From Mycobacterium sp. NAZ190054 (GTDB lineage Bacteria > Actinomycetota > Actinomycetes > Mycobacteriales > Mycobacteriaceae), in contig NZ_LMVQ01000223.1 in NCBI RefSeq assembly GCF_001545925.1, positions 1 through 60,558 on the forward strand: 60,558 nt of DNA. Direction: 5' to 3'. How positions within the stretch are numbered: position 1 is the first letter of the stretch; each line of letters begins with the position of its first letter. Below are positions 24,799 through 33,330 of the stretch, piece by piece. The translations under genes and the position numbers were made by a program. The notes under the pieces are model-generated. The model made no database searches. It saw nothing but the letters and a program-made list of their open reading frames with translations, and had not been told where the DNA came from.

Positions 24799-26721
24799 AT
24801 GACGACGGGCGAGACCGTGACAGCGGATGCGAGGACCCCTGATCCCGCAGAACTTCGGGAAAATCTGCGGCAGGCGGATGCCGGGATCCTGGTGGCGGTG
24901 CTGGCCCAGCTGACCGGTGATCCGAGCGTCGCCGACCGGTACGCGGCCAGGATCACGTTCGAGCCGGACCCGCCCGAGCAGGTCGGGGTCACCGACCCAC
25001 AGACCCGGGAGGAACTCGTCGAGGCGGTGGCGGCCGCGATGGGCGCGCCGCGTCCCGCCGGCGCATCGGCCCCCGACGACATCACCCTGTTCGGACGGGT
25101 GGCTCCGTTGGCGCTGGGCACCGAGGTGGGTGATGAATACCTCGGGCTCCTCCTGGAGCAGGGCGGTTTTCACCCGTCGCAGCCGGTGTTGCCGCGGACC
25201 GCCGCGCTGCCGCCCGGGTTCAAGGTGGTGATCGTCGGCGCCGGTATCGCGGGACTGGCCGCGGCCCTCGAGTGCGCGGACGCCGGCATCGACTACGAGA
25301 TCGTCGACCGCAACGACGAGGTCGGCGGCACCTGGTACACCACCGTCTACCCCGGCATCGGGGTCGACACCCCGTCGGCCTACTACTCCCTGTCGCGGGA
25401 CATCAACGGCGACTGGACGAGCTATTACCCGCAGGGAGCCGAGTACCAGCGGTACCTGCAGGCGGTGGCCGACAGGAACGGGCTGCGTGACCACATCCGG
25501 TTCAGCACCGAGGTGGAGGCGCTGCACTGGGACGAGACCCGCCGAATGTGGGAGATACACACCGTGGCGGCGGACGGCACCCGCGCCGTCGGTCACGCCA
25601 ACGTCGTCGTCCCGGCCGCCGGCTACCTCAACAGGCCGCGATGGCCCGAGCTGCCGGGCCGGGAGTCGTTCGGCGGCACCAGTATCCACTCCGCCGAATG
25701 GGATCCCGAGCTGTCGCTGCGCGGGAAGAGGGTGGCGGTCATCGGCGCCGGATGCACGGCCGTGCAGATCGTCGACGCCTGTGTCGGCCAGGTCGCACAC
25801 CTCACGGTCTTCCAGCGCCAACCGCACTGGGTGGCGCCCCGCAAGCGCCTGACCGACGACGTCCCCGAACACCGGCGCTGGCTGAACGCCCATATCCCGT
25901 TCTACGCCAACTGGACCCGGCTCAAGTCGTTCTGGGGGACCGCCGACAACAACTATCCGGTCATCGTGCGTGATCCGGAATGGGCCGCCGACCACCTGTC
26001 GATCTCGCCGGCCAACGACGTGCTGCTGAGGTTGTGCCTGGACTACATCGACCGGACGTTCGGAGCCGGCTCCGAACTGGCGAAGAAGGTCACCCCCGAT
26101 TTCGCGCCGTACGGCAAACGCATCATCCGCGATCCCGGCGGCTACTACGCGGCGCTGACCCGGGCCCACGTCGACGTCGAAGCCAGTGAGCCCGCGCGGG
26201 TCAACGAAGCCGGCATCGTCACCGCGGACGGCCGCCAGATCGACCTCGACGTGATCATCTACGCCACCGGCTATCACCTGGACTTCCTGTCCACCGTCGA
26301 CATCCGGGGCCGCGACGGTGTGGAACTGAAGAAGGTGTGGGGGGACAGCCCCGCCGCCTACCGCGGTGGGCTGGTCCCCGGGTTCCCGAACATGTTCATC
26401 TCGTCGGCGCCCAACTACAGTCCCGGTCACGGCGCCGGTCACAACTTCGGCGTCGAGGTGATGGTGCACTACGTGATGGAGTGCCTGCAGTTGATGGCCC
26501 TGCGTGAGGCGGCGACCATCGAGGTCAAACCCGAGGCGTTCGCCGAGTACGTACGCCAGATCGACGAGCAGATGGCGCAGACGGTCTGGTGTCACACACC
26601 GACGGCACACACCTACTACCGCTCCGGAGGCGGCCGCATCGTGACCGCGTTCCCGTTCCGGCTGATCGACGTGTGGCAGAGCCATCGCGTCCCGAACGAA
26701 GAGGACCTCGAGCTCCGGTGA
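24799..26721 (+). CDS. Baeyer-Villiger monooxygenase with N-terminal extension
   Basis: 640 residues. About 140 N-terminal residues precede the first FAD motif GAGIAG (147-152), as in 4-hydroxyacetophenone-monooxygenase-type BVMOs. The type I BVMO fingerprint F-x-G-x3-H-x3-W-D is at 291-302 (FGGTSIHSAEWD), followed by the NADPH motif GAGCTA near 316. It should insert oxygen next to a ketone using NADPH and O2, giving an ester or lactone. The start follows GAGGAGGATCG. It overlaps the SDR downstream (GTGA), suggesting the SDR makes or removes the ketone. One of three BVMOs in the window. Confidence 0.9.
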   Translation: MTTGETVTADARTPDPAELRENLRQADAGILVAVLAQLTGDPSVADRYAARITFEPDPPEQVGVTDPQTREELVEAVAAAMGAPRPAGASAPDDITLFGRVAPLALGTEVGDEYLGLLLEQGGFHPSQPVLPRTAALPPGFKVVIVGAGIAGLAAALECADAGIDYEIVDRNDEVGGTWYTTVYPGIGVDTPSAYYSLSRDINGDWTSYYPQGAEYQRYLQAVADRNGLRDHIRFSTEVEALHWDETRRMWEIHTVAADGTRAVGHANVVVPAAGYLNRPRWPELPGRESFGGTSIHSAEWDPELSLRGKRVAVIGAGCTAVQIVDACVGQVAHLTVFQRQPHWVAPRKRLTDDVPEHRRWLNAHIPFYANWTRLKSFWGTADNNYPVIVRDPEWAADHLSISPANDVLLRLCLDYIDRTFGAGSELAKKVTPDFAPYGKRIIRDPGGYYAALTRAHVDVEASEPARVNEAGIVTADGRQIDLDVIIYATGYHLDFLSTVDIRGRDGVELKKVWGDSPAAYRGGLVPGFPNMFISSAPNYSPGHGAGHNFGVEVMVHYVMECLQLMALREAATIEVKPEAFAEYVRQIDEQMAQTVWCHTPTAHTYYRSGGGRIVTAFPFRLIDVWQSHRVPNEEDLELR

Positions 26722-27605
26722 GTGAATTGTTGACCGGCAGAACGGCCCTGGTCACCGGCAGCAGCCGCGGCATCGGCCGCGCGGTCGCGCAGCGGCTCGC
26801 GGCCGAGGGCGCCACGGTGGCCGTCACCGCCCGGTCCTATCAGCCGTCCCCGTCGACACGTGCGGGGCGGAAGGCGGAGTTGCCGGGCACCATCGGCGAG
26901 ACGATCGGCCTCATCGAGGCAGCCGGCGGTAAGGCGTTCGGCATCGCGTGCGATCTGGAGGACCCGGACGCCCGCGCCGGACTCGTCGACCAGGTCGTCG
27001 AACGGACCGGCCGGATCGACATCCTGGTCAACAACGCCGGCTACGCCGACTACTCGGTCATCGAAGACATGGCGATGGACACCTTCGACCGCACGGTCGA
27101 ACACTATGTCCGGACGCCATTCGTGTTGACCCAGAAAGCGGTTCCGCACATGCGCCGCCAGGGGGCAGGCTGGATCGTCAACATCGGGTCGGTCACCGGG
27201 CTGGCGCCGGCCCGGCCCTACCGCGAGTACAACAAGTCCTCCGGCGACGTCGTCTACGCGTCGATGAAGGCCGCGCTGCACCGGTTCACCCAGGGGGTGG
27301 CCGCCGAACTGCTGGACTCGAACATCGCCGTCAACGTCGTCGGTCCGTCCAGCGCGGTCCGCACACCCGGCGCCGCGGATCTGATCCCGGACACCTTCCC
27401 GACCGAGCCGGTGGAGTATCTGGCCGAGACGGTGCTGGCGATGTGCCACCTGCCGGCCGCGGTCCGCACCGGGCTGGTGGCGTTCAGCCTGCACTACCCG
27501 TGGTCACAGCGGCTGCCGGTGCACAGCCTGGACGGCGAGACGGTGTTGCCGCCGCTGGAACCTCCCGCCGCGGCGAACCCCAACATCCTGCCGGCCGGTC
27601 TGTAG
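26718..27605 (+). CDS. Short-chain dehydrogenase/reductase (SDR)
   Basis: 295 residues. TGSSRGIG cofactor motif near residue 13, with Arg following (VAVTARSY) that favours NADP(H). NNAGYADYSV near 103 is present. The catalytic region is displaced: a YREYNKSSGDVVYASMKAAL segment offers Y-x3-K as YASMK. A C-terminal extension of about 50 residues has FSLHYPWSQRLPVHSLDGET. It is coupled to the BVMO by GTGA and shares its NADP preference, so the pair probably works sequentially on alcohol, ketone and ester. It ends 8 bases before a convergent gene. Confidence 0.85.
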   Translation: MSELLTGRTALVTGSSRGIGRAVAQRLAAEGATVAVTARSYQPSPSTRAGRKAELPGTIGETIGLIEAAGGKAFGIACDLEDPDARAGLVDQVVERTGRIDILVNNAGYADYSVIEDMAMDTFDRTVEHYVRTPFVLTQKAVPHMRRQGAGWIVNIGSVTGLAPARPYREYNKSSGDVVYASMKAALHRFTQGVAAELLDSNIAVNVVGPSSAVRTPGAADLIPDTFPTEPVEYLAETVLAMCHLPAAVRTGLVAFSLHYPWSQRLPVHSLDGETVLPPLEPPAAANPNILPAGL

Positions 27606-27613
27606 CCGCGCGC

Positions 27614-28243
27614 TCAGCGCAGCACACGGGTGCTGTCAAGGCAGAAGCTGTGACAGACCCGTTCGCGGACAATCACTTTCGGGCACTCCGGATCGAACCA
27701 CTGGTCGACGACGGCCCAGTGGATCGGATGCATCAGGTAGGCGCCCATGATGCCGTCGGCATCACTGAACTCCTGCTCGAACACGTGCGTCCACTCCGAC
27801 GCGCCGACGGTGTGATCAGGACGGCTCAACTGCCAGGCGGCGATCGTCGAGACGTGTCCGGGCAGCAGCTGCAGGTCTGCCTCGAAGCGTGCGAGGGTGT
27901 CCGAGTCCGTGCCGGGCTCGACGCGCAACATCAGCGTCCGGTACACGGTTCCGGTGCCGCGGCCCGGAATGGTCTGAGCACGGCCCCGGTATCCGACGCC
28001 GTTGACGCGGCTGATCGCCGGATCACGCAGGACCGCGGCGAACTGGTCGGCGATGTCGACCCATGCGGCCTCGTCGTCGAAACGAAGGTGCAGGAGCAGG
28101 TCACCACCGTTGCGGCTGCCCGGCAGCGTGGGAGCGACGAGATGCCGGGCGGCCCCGCACCGCTCGGCCAGCCGCAGCAGGTCCCGATGCACCCGGTCGC
28201 GCTCGGCGTCGGCGACGTCGACGAGGCGGGTGACGTTATACAT
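27614..28243 (-). CDS. Dabb-like (ferredoxin-fold alpha/beta barrel) protein, two repeats
   Basis: 209 residues made of two ferredoxin-like halves (MYNVTRLVDVADAERDRVHR and VYRTLMLRVEPGTDSDTLAR). The second half ends with ASEWTHVFEQEFSDADGIMG and YLMHPIHWAVVDQWFDP, the H-P-x-H pattern of stress-responsive A/B barrel (Dabb) domains. Such proteins include ring-cleavage and polyketide-type cyclases and small monooxygenases. Catalysis here is not demonstrable. It overlaps the upstream small Dabb-like gene by 8 bases, so the two are co-translated and perhaps form a heteromer. Confidence 0.65.
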   Translation of the reverse strand: MYNVTRLVDVADAERDRVHRDLLRLAERCGAARHLVAPTLPGSRNGGDLLLHLRFDDEAAWVDIADQFAAVLRDPAISRVNGVGYRGRAQTIPGRGTGTVYRTLMLRVEPGTDSDTLARFEADLQLLPGHVSTIAAWQLSRPDHTVGASEWTHVFEQEFSDADGIMGAYLMHPIHWAVVDQWFDPECPKVIVRERVCHSFCLDSTRVLR

Positions 28244-28580
28244 CGCAGAGCCGGTCGACGTCCTCGAACGCCGCAGCGGCACTGCGGTCGCGCTCGACGA
28301 TCAGGTGGGCCACTTCGTCCCACCACGCGCCCAGACGCGGGTCCGGCCGTCCCCGCCACGTCATCTCCCACCACGCCCGGGGGCTCGGCAACGACCAGGT
28401 GATGGTGATGGTGTTGGGCTCGTCGGCGAACCAGATCGGCGGTGACACAAGCACATCGCGCAAAGTCATGCCGCGCTCCCGGGCTCCCGGGGCGTACCCG
28501 CCGAGGTAGGTGTCGACGAACTCACGGGCACATCCGGGCCGGGTGACCACCCGGTCGATGACGAAGACCTCCTCGGACAT
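28236..28580 (-). CDS. Small Dabb/NIPSNAP-like protein
   Basis: 114 residues with a ferredoxin-like alpha/beta pattern: EEVFVIDRVVTRPGCAREFV, a helix, then TITITWSLPSPRAWWEMTWR and a terminal helix rich in Asp/Arg. It resembles NIPSNAP/Dabb-type small proteins found in catabolic operons. The start ATG 28580 gives MSEEVFVIDRVV, sequence upstream being non-protein-like. It overlaps the following gene by 8 bases and is divergent from the OYE-type reductase across about 100 bases. No function beyond the fold can be stated. Confidence 0.6.
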   Translation of the reverse strand: MSEEVFVIDRVVTRPGCAREFVDTYLGGYAPGARERGMTLRDVLVSPPIWFADEPNTITITWSLPSPRAWWEMTWRGRPDPRLGAWWDEVAHLIVERDRSAAAAFEDVDRLCDV

Positions 28581-28621
28581 GGGAGCGAGACTAGGGATCG
28601 CGTGGCGCGTCGACGGTGGCG

Positions 28622-28638
28622 ATCCCGGCCATCGGGAT
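28622..28638. promoter_or_regulatory. Inverted repeat ATCCCG-N5-CGGGAT, possible operator
   Basis: Perfect 6-base arms (28622-28627, 28633-28638) with a GCCAT spacer lie in the 100-base gap between the divergent Dabb-like genes and the OYE-type reductase. A TTGACG hexamer starts at 28646. The position fits an operator, but no regulator can be assigned. Confidence 0.35.
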
Positions 28639-28680
28639 ACCACCGTTGACGTCGTGCCGCGCGAGGTCGACGGTGACGTG

Positions 28681-29919
28681 ATGACCGATCTCAGCCCGGA
28701 TCCGTTCGCTCCTGTCCGTCTCGGACCGGTGCGGCTGCGCAACAGGATCGTGAAGGCGGCCACCTCGGAGGGACGGTCACCCGACGGCCTGGTCACCGAC
28801 GACCTGATCGCGTTCCACCGCCGCTTCGCCGAGGGCGGCGTCGGGATGACGACCGTCGCCTACTGCTGTGTCTCGCCGCAGGGGGCCAGCGCCCCGGGCC
28901 AGATCGTGATGAACCGTGACGCCCTGCCCGGGCTGCGCAGACTCACCGACACGGTGCACGACGCCGGCGCGGGAATCTCGGCGCAACTCGGCCATGCCGG
29001 GGTGGTGGCGCCCAAGAAGTTGACCGGGGTGACCGCGGTGGCACCGAGCCGGTTCGTCAACCCGACCTCGTTCGCGTACTGCCGGGAGATCCGCCGCGAC
29101 GAGATCGCCGCGGTCATCGATCAGTTCGGGCAGGCCGCGCAGGTCGCGGTGGACGCCGGATTCGACGCTGTGGAACTGCACTTCGGGCATCTGTACCTGC
29201 CGAGCTCGTTCCTCAGCCCGCTGATCAACCGCCGTAAGGACGAGTACGGCGGCGACATCGACAACCGGTCGCGGCTGGTGCGGGAGATCGCGCAGCGCGT
29301 CCGTGCGGTCGTCGGCGACCGTATCGCGGTGATCGCCAAACTCGACATGGACGACGGCCTTCCCGGCAGCATCTGGATCGACGAGGCGTTGCGCACCGCG
29401 CAATTGCTCGACACCGACGGCATGCTGGACGCACTGGAGCTGACGCAGGGCTCGTCGGTGTACCGGCCGATGTATCTGTTCCGCGGCGATGTGCCGGTCC
29501 GCGAGTTCGCCACCGTGATGCCGGCGATGCTGCGTCCGGGTGTGCGGCTGATGGGCAAATCGGTGATGGGTAGCTACCCGTACCAGGATCTCTACATGCT
29601 CTCGGCGGCAAGACAATTCGTGCCCGTTGTGCGTAACACCAAGCTGATCCTGCTCGGCGGGATCACCGACCGCACGCATGTCGAGACCGGTATGCGCGAG
29701 GGATTCGACTTCGTCGCGATGGGCCGGGCGCTGCTGCGCGAGCCGGATCTGGTGAACAAGATGATCGCCGACGCGGGGGTGCGGAGCCGCTGCAACCACA
29801 ACAACAAGTGCATGGTCACCGTGTTCGGCCGCACGCACTGCGTGCTGGATCCCGACCAGCGCTACGGCGCGGCGGTACCGATGCTGCCCACCAGATCGGC
29901 GACGTCCGCGCAGACCTGA
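28681..29919 (+). CDS. Old Yellow Enzyme-type NADH:flavin oxidoreductase
   Basis: 412 residues of the FMN-dependent OYE/2,4-dienoyl-CoA-reductase N-domain family, a TIM barrel. Seen: LGPVRLRNRIVKAATSEGRS at the start, ISAQLGHAG near 100, the FDAVELHFGHLYLPSSFLSP segment (family HxxHGYLxxxFLSP, here HFGHLYLPSSFLSP), NRRKDEYGG and the FMN loop FVAMGRALLREPDLV. The C-terminus has RCNHNNKCMVTVF. The whole 2,4-dienoyl-CoA reductase flavodoxin and Fe-S domains are absent, so it is a single-domain ene-reductase probably reducing a C=C in an unsaturated ketone. The 3' end overlaps the convergent esterase gene by 58 bases. Confidence 0.88.
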   Translation: MTDLSPDPFAPVRLGPVRLRNRIVKAATSEGRSPDGLVTDDLIAFHRRFAEGGVGMTTVAYCCVSPQGASAPGQIVMNRDALPGLRRLTDTVHDAGAGISAQLGHAGVVAPKKLTGVTAVAPSRFVNPTSFAYCREIRRDEIAAVIDQFGQAAQVAVDAGFDAVELHFGHLYLPSSFLSPLINRRKDEYGGDIDNRSRLVREIAQRVRAVVGDRIAVIAKLDMDDGLPGSIWIDEALRTAQLLDTDGMLDALELTQGSSVYRPMYLFRGDVPVREFATVMPAMLRPGVRLMGKSVMGSYPYQDLYMLSAARQFVPVVRNTKLILLGGITDRTHVETGMREGFDFVAMGRALLREPDLVNKMIADAGVRSRCNHNNKCMVTVFGRTHCVLDPDQRYGAAVPMLPTRSATSAQT

Positions 29920-30815
29920 GCGCGGGCACGCCGGCAGATGTCGAACGCCGGCATCGTCATGAAGCCGTGCACACCGCCCTCGAAATACCGGCACACGGTC
30001 GAAACACCCGCCGCCTCCAGGGCTTCGACGTAGGCCAGCCCCTCGTCGCGCAGCGGGTCGTGCCCGGCCACCACGGCGACGGCCGGCGGCAGACCGGAAA
30101 GGTCTTCCGCGCACAGCGGCGAGGCGTACGGGTGGGTCCGGTCGGCGGTGTTCGGGACGTACTGGTCCCAGTACCACTGCAGCGCGGGTCGCGGATTGTA
30201 GAAACCCTGGCCGAACAGACGATACGACTCGGTGTCGAAACCGGCTGCGATGACCGGATACAACAGGACCTGACCGGCCAGTGCAGGCCCGCCCCGGTCC
30301 CGTGCCATCAGCGCGGTGACGGCAGCGAGGTTGCCCCCGGCCGAATCGCCACCGACCAGCACCGCCGACGGGTTGCCGCCGAAATCCTCGATGTGCCCGG
30401 CCACCCAGGCTGCCGCTGCATGGATGTCCTCGGCTGCCGCGGGCCACTGACCTTCTTCGGGGGCGCGGCGATAGTGCACCGACACCACCACGGCGGACAT
30501 GCCGTTGGCGAAGGCGCGGCACAACCCGTCATGGCTGTCCAGATCGCAGAACACCCAGCCGCCGCCGTGTGCGAAAACCAGTGTGGGAAGCGGGCCTTCC
30601 ACCGTGGTCTGCGGCCGGTAGATGCGCACCGGTACCGGTCCCGCGGGCCCGGGTATCGTGCCGTCCTCGACGGAGGCGACCGGCTCGGGCTGGTCCGGCG
30701 GGACGAATCGCGAGCGGATCACCGCGCGAGCCTGTGCGCCGGTCATCGTGTGCACAGGCGGGAATCCGGAATCCAGCGCGTCGATGATGTTCGCGATCTG
30801 CGGGTCGAGACTCAT
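29862..30815 (-). CDS. HSL-family alpha/beta hydrolase (esterase), second copy
   Basis: 317 residues. Oxyanion motif HGGG at 83-86 (FAHGGGWVFCDLD), nucleophile S158 in VGGDSAGGN, acid in AGHDPLRDEG and His in GGVHGFM. It matches the hormone-sensitive-lipase family, paralogous to the esterase at 15728. ATG 30815 overlaps the IclR stop (ATGA), so regulator and hydrolase are one transcript. Its stop lies inside the 3' end of the convergent OYE gene (58-base antisense overlap). A lactone or ester from a BVMO is a sensible but unproven substrate. Confidence 0.88.
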   Translation of the reverse strand: MSLDPQIANIIDALDSGFPPVHTMTGAQARAVIRSRFVPPDQPEPVASVEDGTIPGPAGPVPVRIYRPQTTVEGPLPTLVFAHGGGWVFCDLDSHDGLCRAFANGMSAVVVSVHYRRAPEEGQWPAAAEDIHAAAAWVAGHIEDFGGNPSAVLVGGDSAGGNLAAVTALMARDRGGPALAGQVLLYPVIAAGFDTESYRLFGQGFYNPRPALQWYWDQYVPNTADRTHPYASPLCAEDLSGLPPAVAVVAGHDPLRDEGLAYVEALEAAGVSTVCRYFEGGVHGFMTMPAFDICRRARAQVCADVADLVGSIGTAAP

Positions 30816-31681
30816 GCCGGTTGCAGGTTGGTCTGGCCGGGCCGGGCGATGGGGCCGCGCAGCGGCTGCGCCTGCAGAGTCGGCGTCACCCGCGTCGGGC
30901 CGCCTTCGACGGCGCGCCAGATGCGCATGGCCGCCACCCGTACGGGCGCCACCAGCCGCTGGTCGAACATCATCTGGCTCATCGGACCGCACACCGACAC
31001 CGCGGCGGTCGCATGGCCCGGATCCCCGATCGGTGCCGCGACGCAACCGAACCCCGGCACCGACTCCTCGCGGTCGAAGGCGATGCCGTGCGAGCGCACC
31101 TTCGCCAGCTCGGTGCGCAGCTGGGCGTGCGTCGAGACGGAGTACTTGGTGAGCCGGGGCAGGAAGTCGGCGTCGAAGAGCTCGATGTCCTTCTCGTCGG
31201 TGTCGGCCAGGATCGCTTTGCCGACGGCCGCGCAGTGGGCGGGCCGTCGGCCCCCGACGCGGGTCGGGATGGCCGCGGTCATCCGGTTGCCGACCTTCTC
31301 CATGTAGACGACGTCGGAGCCGTCGAGCACCGCGAGGTGCACGACCAGTCCGGTGGCGGCGTGCAGCTCGTGCAGCATCGGGATCGCCGCCTTGTGCAGC
31401 CGGTCCTGATGCACGGCCAGCGAACCGAGTTCGACCAGGCGCATCCCCAGCTCGTAGTCCCGGCCGTTGCGCCGCAGCCAGCGCAGCTGGACCAGCCGTT
31501 CCAGCATGCGATGCGCCGACGAGCGGGGCAGGCCGGTCCGTCGCACGATCTGCGCCAGTGTGAGCCGGCCGGGACCGTCGAATGCGTCCAGCACCAGGGA
31601 GACGCGGTCGATCACGGCACTCGGGGTCTCGGGAGCCGCCTTGGCGGGAGCGGGCGCGGGGCGGTCGACGGTCACGGTCAT
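30812..31681 (-). CDS. IclR-family transcriptional regulator
   Basis: 289 residues: a winged HTH (about 25-85) with RVSLVLDAFDGPGRLTLAQI, RTGLPRSSAHRMLERLVQLR and a C-terminal effector-binding GAF-like domain (VVHLAVLDGSDVVYMEKVGN, RPAHCAAVGKAILADTD, SVPGFGCVAAPIGDPGHATA). The effector pocket is typical of IclR regulators of aromatic and acid catabolism. ATG 31681 follows GGAGGACCAGG. An 18-base perfect palindrome lies 28 bases upstream of the start codon and is a likely autoregulatory operator. It is translationally coupled to the esterase. Confidence 0.9.
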   Translation of the reverse strand: MTVTVDRPAPAPAKAAPETPSAVIDRVSLVLDAFDGPGRLTLAQIVRRTGLPRSSAHRMLERLVQLRWLRRNGRDYELGMRLVELGSLAVHQDRLHKAAIPMLHELHAATGLVVHLAVLDGSDVVYMEKVGNRMTAAIPTRVGGRRPAHCAAVGKAILADTDEKDIELFDADFLPRLTKYSVSTHAQLRTELAKVRSHGIAFDREESVPGFGCVAAPIGDPGHATAAVSVCGPMSQMMFDQRLVAPVRVAAMRIWRAVEGGPTRVTPTLQAQPLRGPIARPGQTNLQPA

Positions 31682-31708
31682 CCTGGTCCTCCGGAAAGTC
31701 ATACTCCT

Positions 31709-31726
31709 AATAGGCATATGCCTATT
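31709..31726. promoter_or_regulatory. Perfect 18-bp palindrome upstream of iclR, likely operator
   Basis: AATAGGCATATGCCTATT is identical to its own reverse complement. It lies in an AT-rich patch just upstream of the iclR-family gene and its ribosome-binding site. Such symmetric elements near the promoter are typical IclR dimer sites. A flanking GGTCATAT repeats part of the half-site. Confidence 0.6.
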
Positions 31727-31869
31727 GGTCATATAGAAGTACCACATCGCTGTGGCTGCTGTCACATGAACACGGCAAATGTCGCCTGCGGCACGCTCGA
31801 CCAGGCCGGCATCGCATTCCGGGCTGGGCCGCGGAGCCGAACTACCGCGCGACCTGCAGATTCAGGCTG

Positions 31870-33330
31870 TCAGCCGCGGGCGGCGCTGCGCCCGGCGCGC
31901 CTGCCGTAGAAGCTGCCGTCGCCGAGGGACACACCGCTGGCATACCCCCACGCGGCCAGACCGGCCGCGCAACGACCCGCCGCGAACAGTCCCGGAATGG
32001 GCTCTCCGCTGACATGCAGGACTTCGGCGTCGAGGGTGGTGGCCAGCCCGCCGAGGGTGAAACCGCCGGTGCTTTCCCGCAGATCGACGGCGCCGACCGG
32101 CGATCCGATCGGCTTCAGCCACTGCGCCTTCTTGTGCAATAACGGATCCACACCGCGTGCGGCGCCCTCGTTGTAGGCGGCCACGGTGGCCTGCAGCGAG
32201 CCCGGGGCGAGACCGATCTCGCCTTCCAGGTCGGCGACCGTCTCTGCCACCCAGGTGGGCGGGCGCATCATCAGCTGCGGCGACAGCGAGCCCATCGCCT
32301 CGTCATGCGCGTCGCCGTCGATGATCAGGTACGCGGTGTTGTCCTGGTGGTACAGCGTCAGCTGCCCGACCCGGCCGGGATAGGTGTCCTCGGCGACGAA
32401 ACGCTGGCCGCGTTCGTTGACCAGGATGCCGCGCACCAGCTGCTGCGGGTCGATGAAAATCGCCACCTCGGTGGCGTCCATGTGGGCCAGGTCGGCGCCC
32501 AGCGCCTGGGCCATCCGGATGGCGCGGCCGTCATGCTGCTCGATCGACGCCGCGGGACGGCCCGCGATGCGCGGGGCGTACTGCGCCACCATCGCGTCGT
32601 TGTAGGCGAAACTGCCGGTGGCCAGCACGACTCCACGGCGCGCCCGGACAGCGATCTCGGCGCCGTACCGGCGCGCCAGGAGCCCGACGACCCGTCCATC
32701 TCCGGCGACGACAAGCCGTTGCGCGCGAACGTCATACAGTGCCCGCGCCCCGGCTGCGGTGGCAGTCTCGACGAGCGGTTTCATCAGCATGTACCCGGCG
32801 CTGGACTCGCCCTGCTTCTTGCCCGTCATCTGCGGTACGTGGCCGCGGGGAGCGGGAGAGGCGATCGTGTTGAACGGGAAGGAGTTCTCGCCACCGGAGT
32901 ACATCAGACCCTGGTCGCCCATCGGCTCCCACCCGGGCTCTCCGAAGAACTCGGCCTTGAACGGGACGCCACAACCGACCAGCCAGTCGAAGTGCGCGAC
33001 ACTTCCGGCGCAGTAGTCGGCGATGCGGTTCTCGTCCGCCCCGGGGCCCATGGCCACCGTCAGGAAAGCGGCCATGTTGTCGACCGAATCTTCGAAGCCG
33101 CAGGCCTTCTGGATCGCCGTGCCGCCGCCGAGGTAGATGAACCCGCCGGCCATCGACGCCGCGCCGCCCCAGGAACCCGTGCGCTCCAGCACGAGCACAT
33201 CGGCACCGGCGCGCGCGGACTCCACCGCCGCCGCCGCGCCGGCCACGCCGTAACCGGCGATCACGACATCGGCCTCGTGGTCCCAGGCGGTGATCAGTGA
33301 TTCCGGGACCGGGACGACGTCTTCGCTCAT
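31870..33330 (-). CDS. KstD/fumarate-reductase-type FAD-dependent dehydrogenase
   Basis: 486 residues. FAD fold VVIAGYGVAGAAAAVESARA with VLVLERTGSWGGAASMAGGF. The middle has YSGGENSFPFNTIASPAPRG and a RGVVLATGSFAYND loop. The C-terminus GYASGVSLGDGSFYGRRAGR resembles the paralogue at 12796 (SYVSGLSISD-x-FSGRRA) and lacks the TYPG motif of true KstD. It likely catalyses a ring desaturation or reduction other than the delta1 step. It is coupled to hsaC by ATGA, so it may act directly around aromatic ring cleavage. Confidence 0.75.
   Translation of the reverse strand: MSEDVVPVPESLITAWDHEADVVIAGYGVAGAAAAVESARAGADVLVLERTGSWGGAASMAGGFIYLGGGTAIQKACGFEDSVDNMAAFLTVAMGPGADENRIADYCAGSVAHFDWLVGCGVPFKAEFFGEPGWEPMGDQGLMYSGGENSFPFNTIASPAPRGHVPQMTGKKQGESSAGYMLMKPLVETATAAGARALYDVRAQRLVVAGDGRVVGLLARRYGAEIAVRARRGVVLATGSFAYNDAMVAQYAPRIAGRPAASIEQHDGRAIRMAQALGADLAHMDATEVAIFIDPQQLVRGILVNERGQRFVAEDTYPGRVGQLTLYHQDNTAYLIIDGDAHDEAMGSLSPQLMMRPPTWVAETVADLEGEIGLAPGSLQATVAAYNEGAARGVDPLLHKKAQWLKPIGSPVGAVDLRESTGGFTLGGLATTLDAEVLHVSGEPIPGLFAAGRCAAGLAAWGYASGVSLGDGSFYGRRAGRSAARG

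Noticed and set aside
24487..26685. Very long minus-strand open frame (about 730 codons) opposite the BVMO
   Set aside because: It is Arg/Gly/Val/Asp-rich with no family motif, and the opposite strand has a full BVMO fingerprint. Long antisense frames are expected in high-GC genomes.
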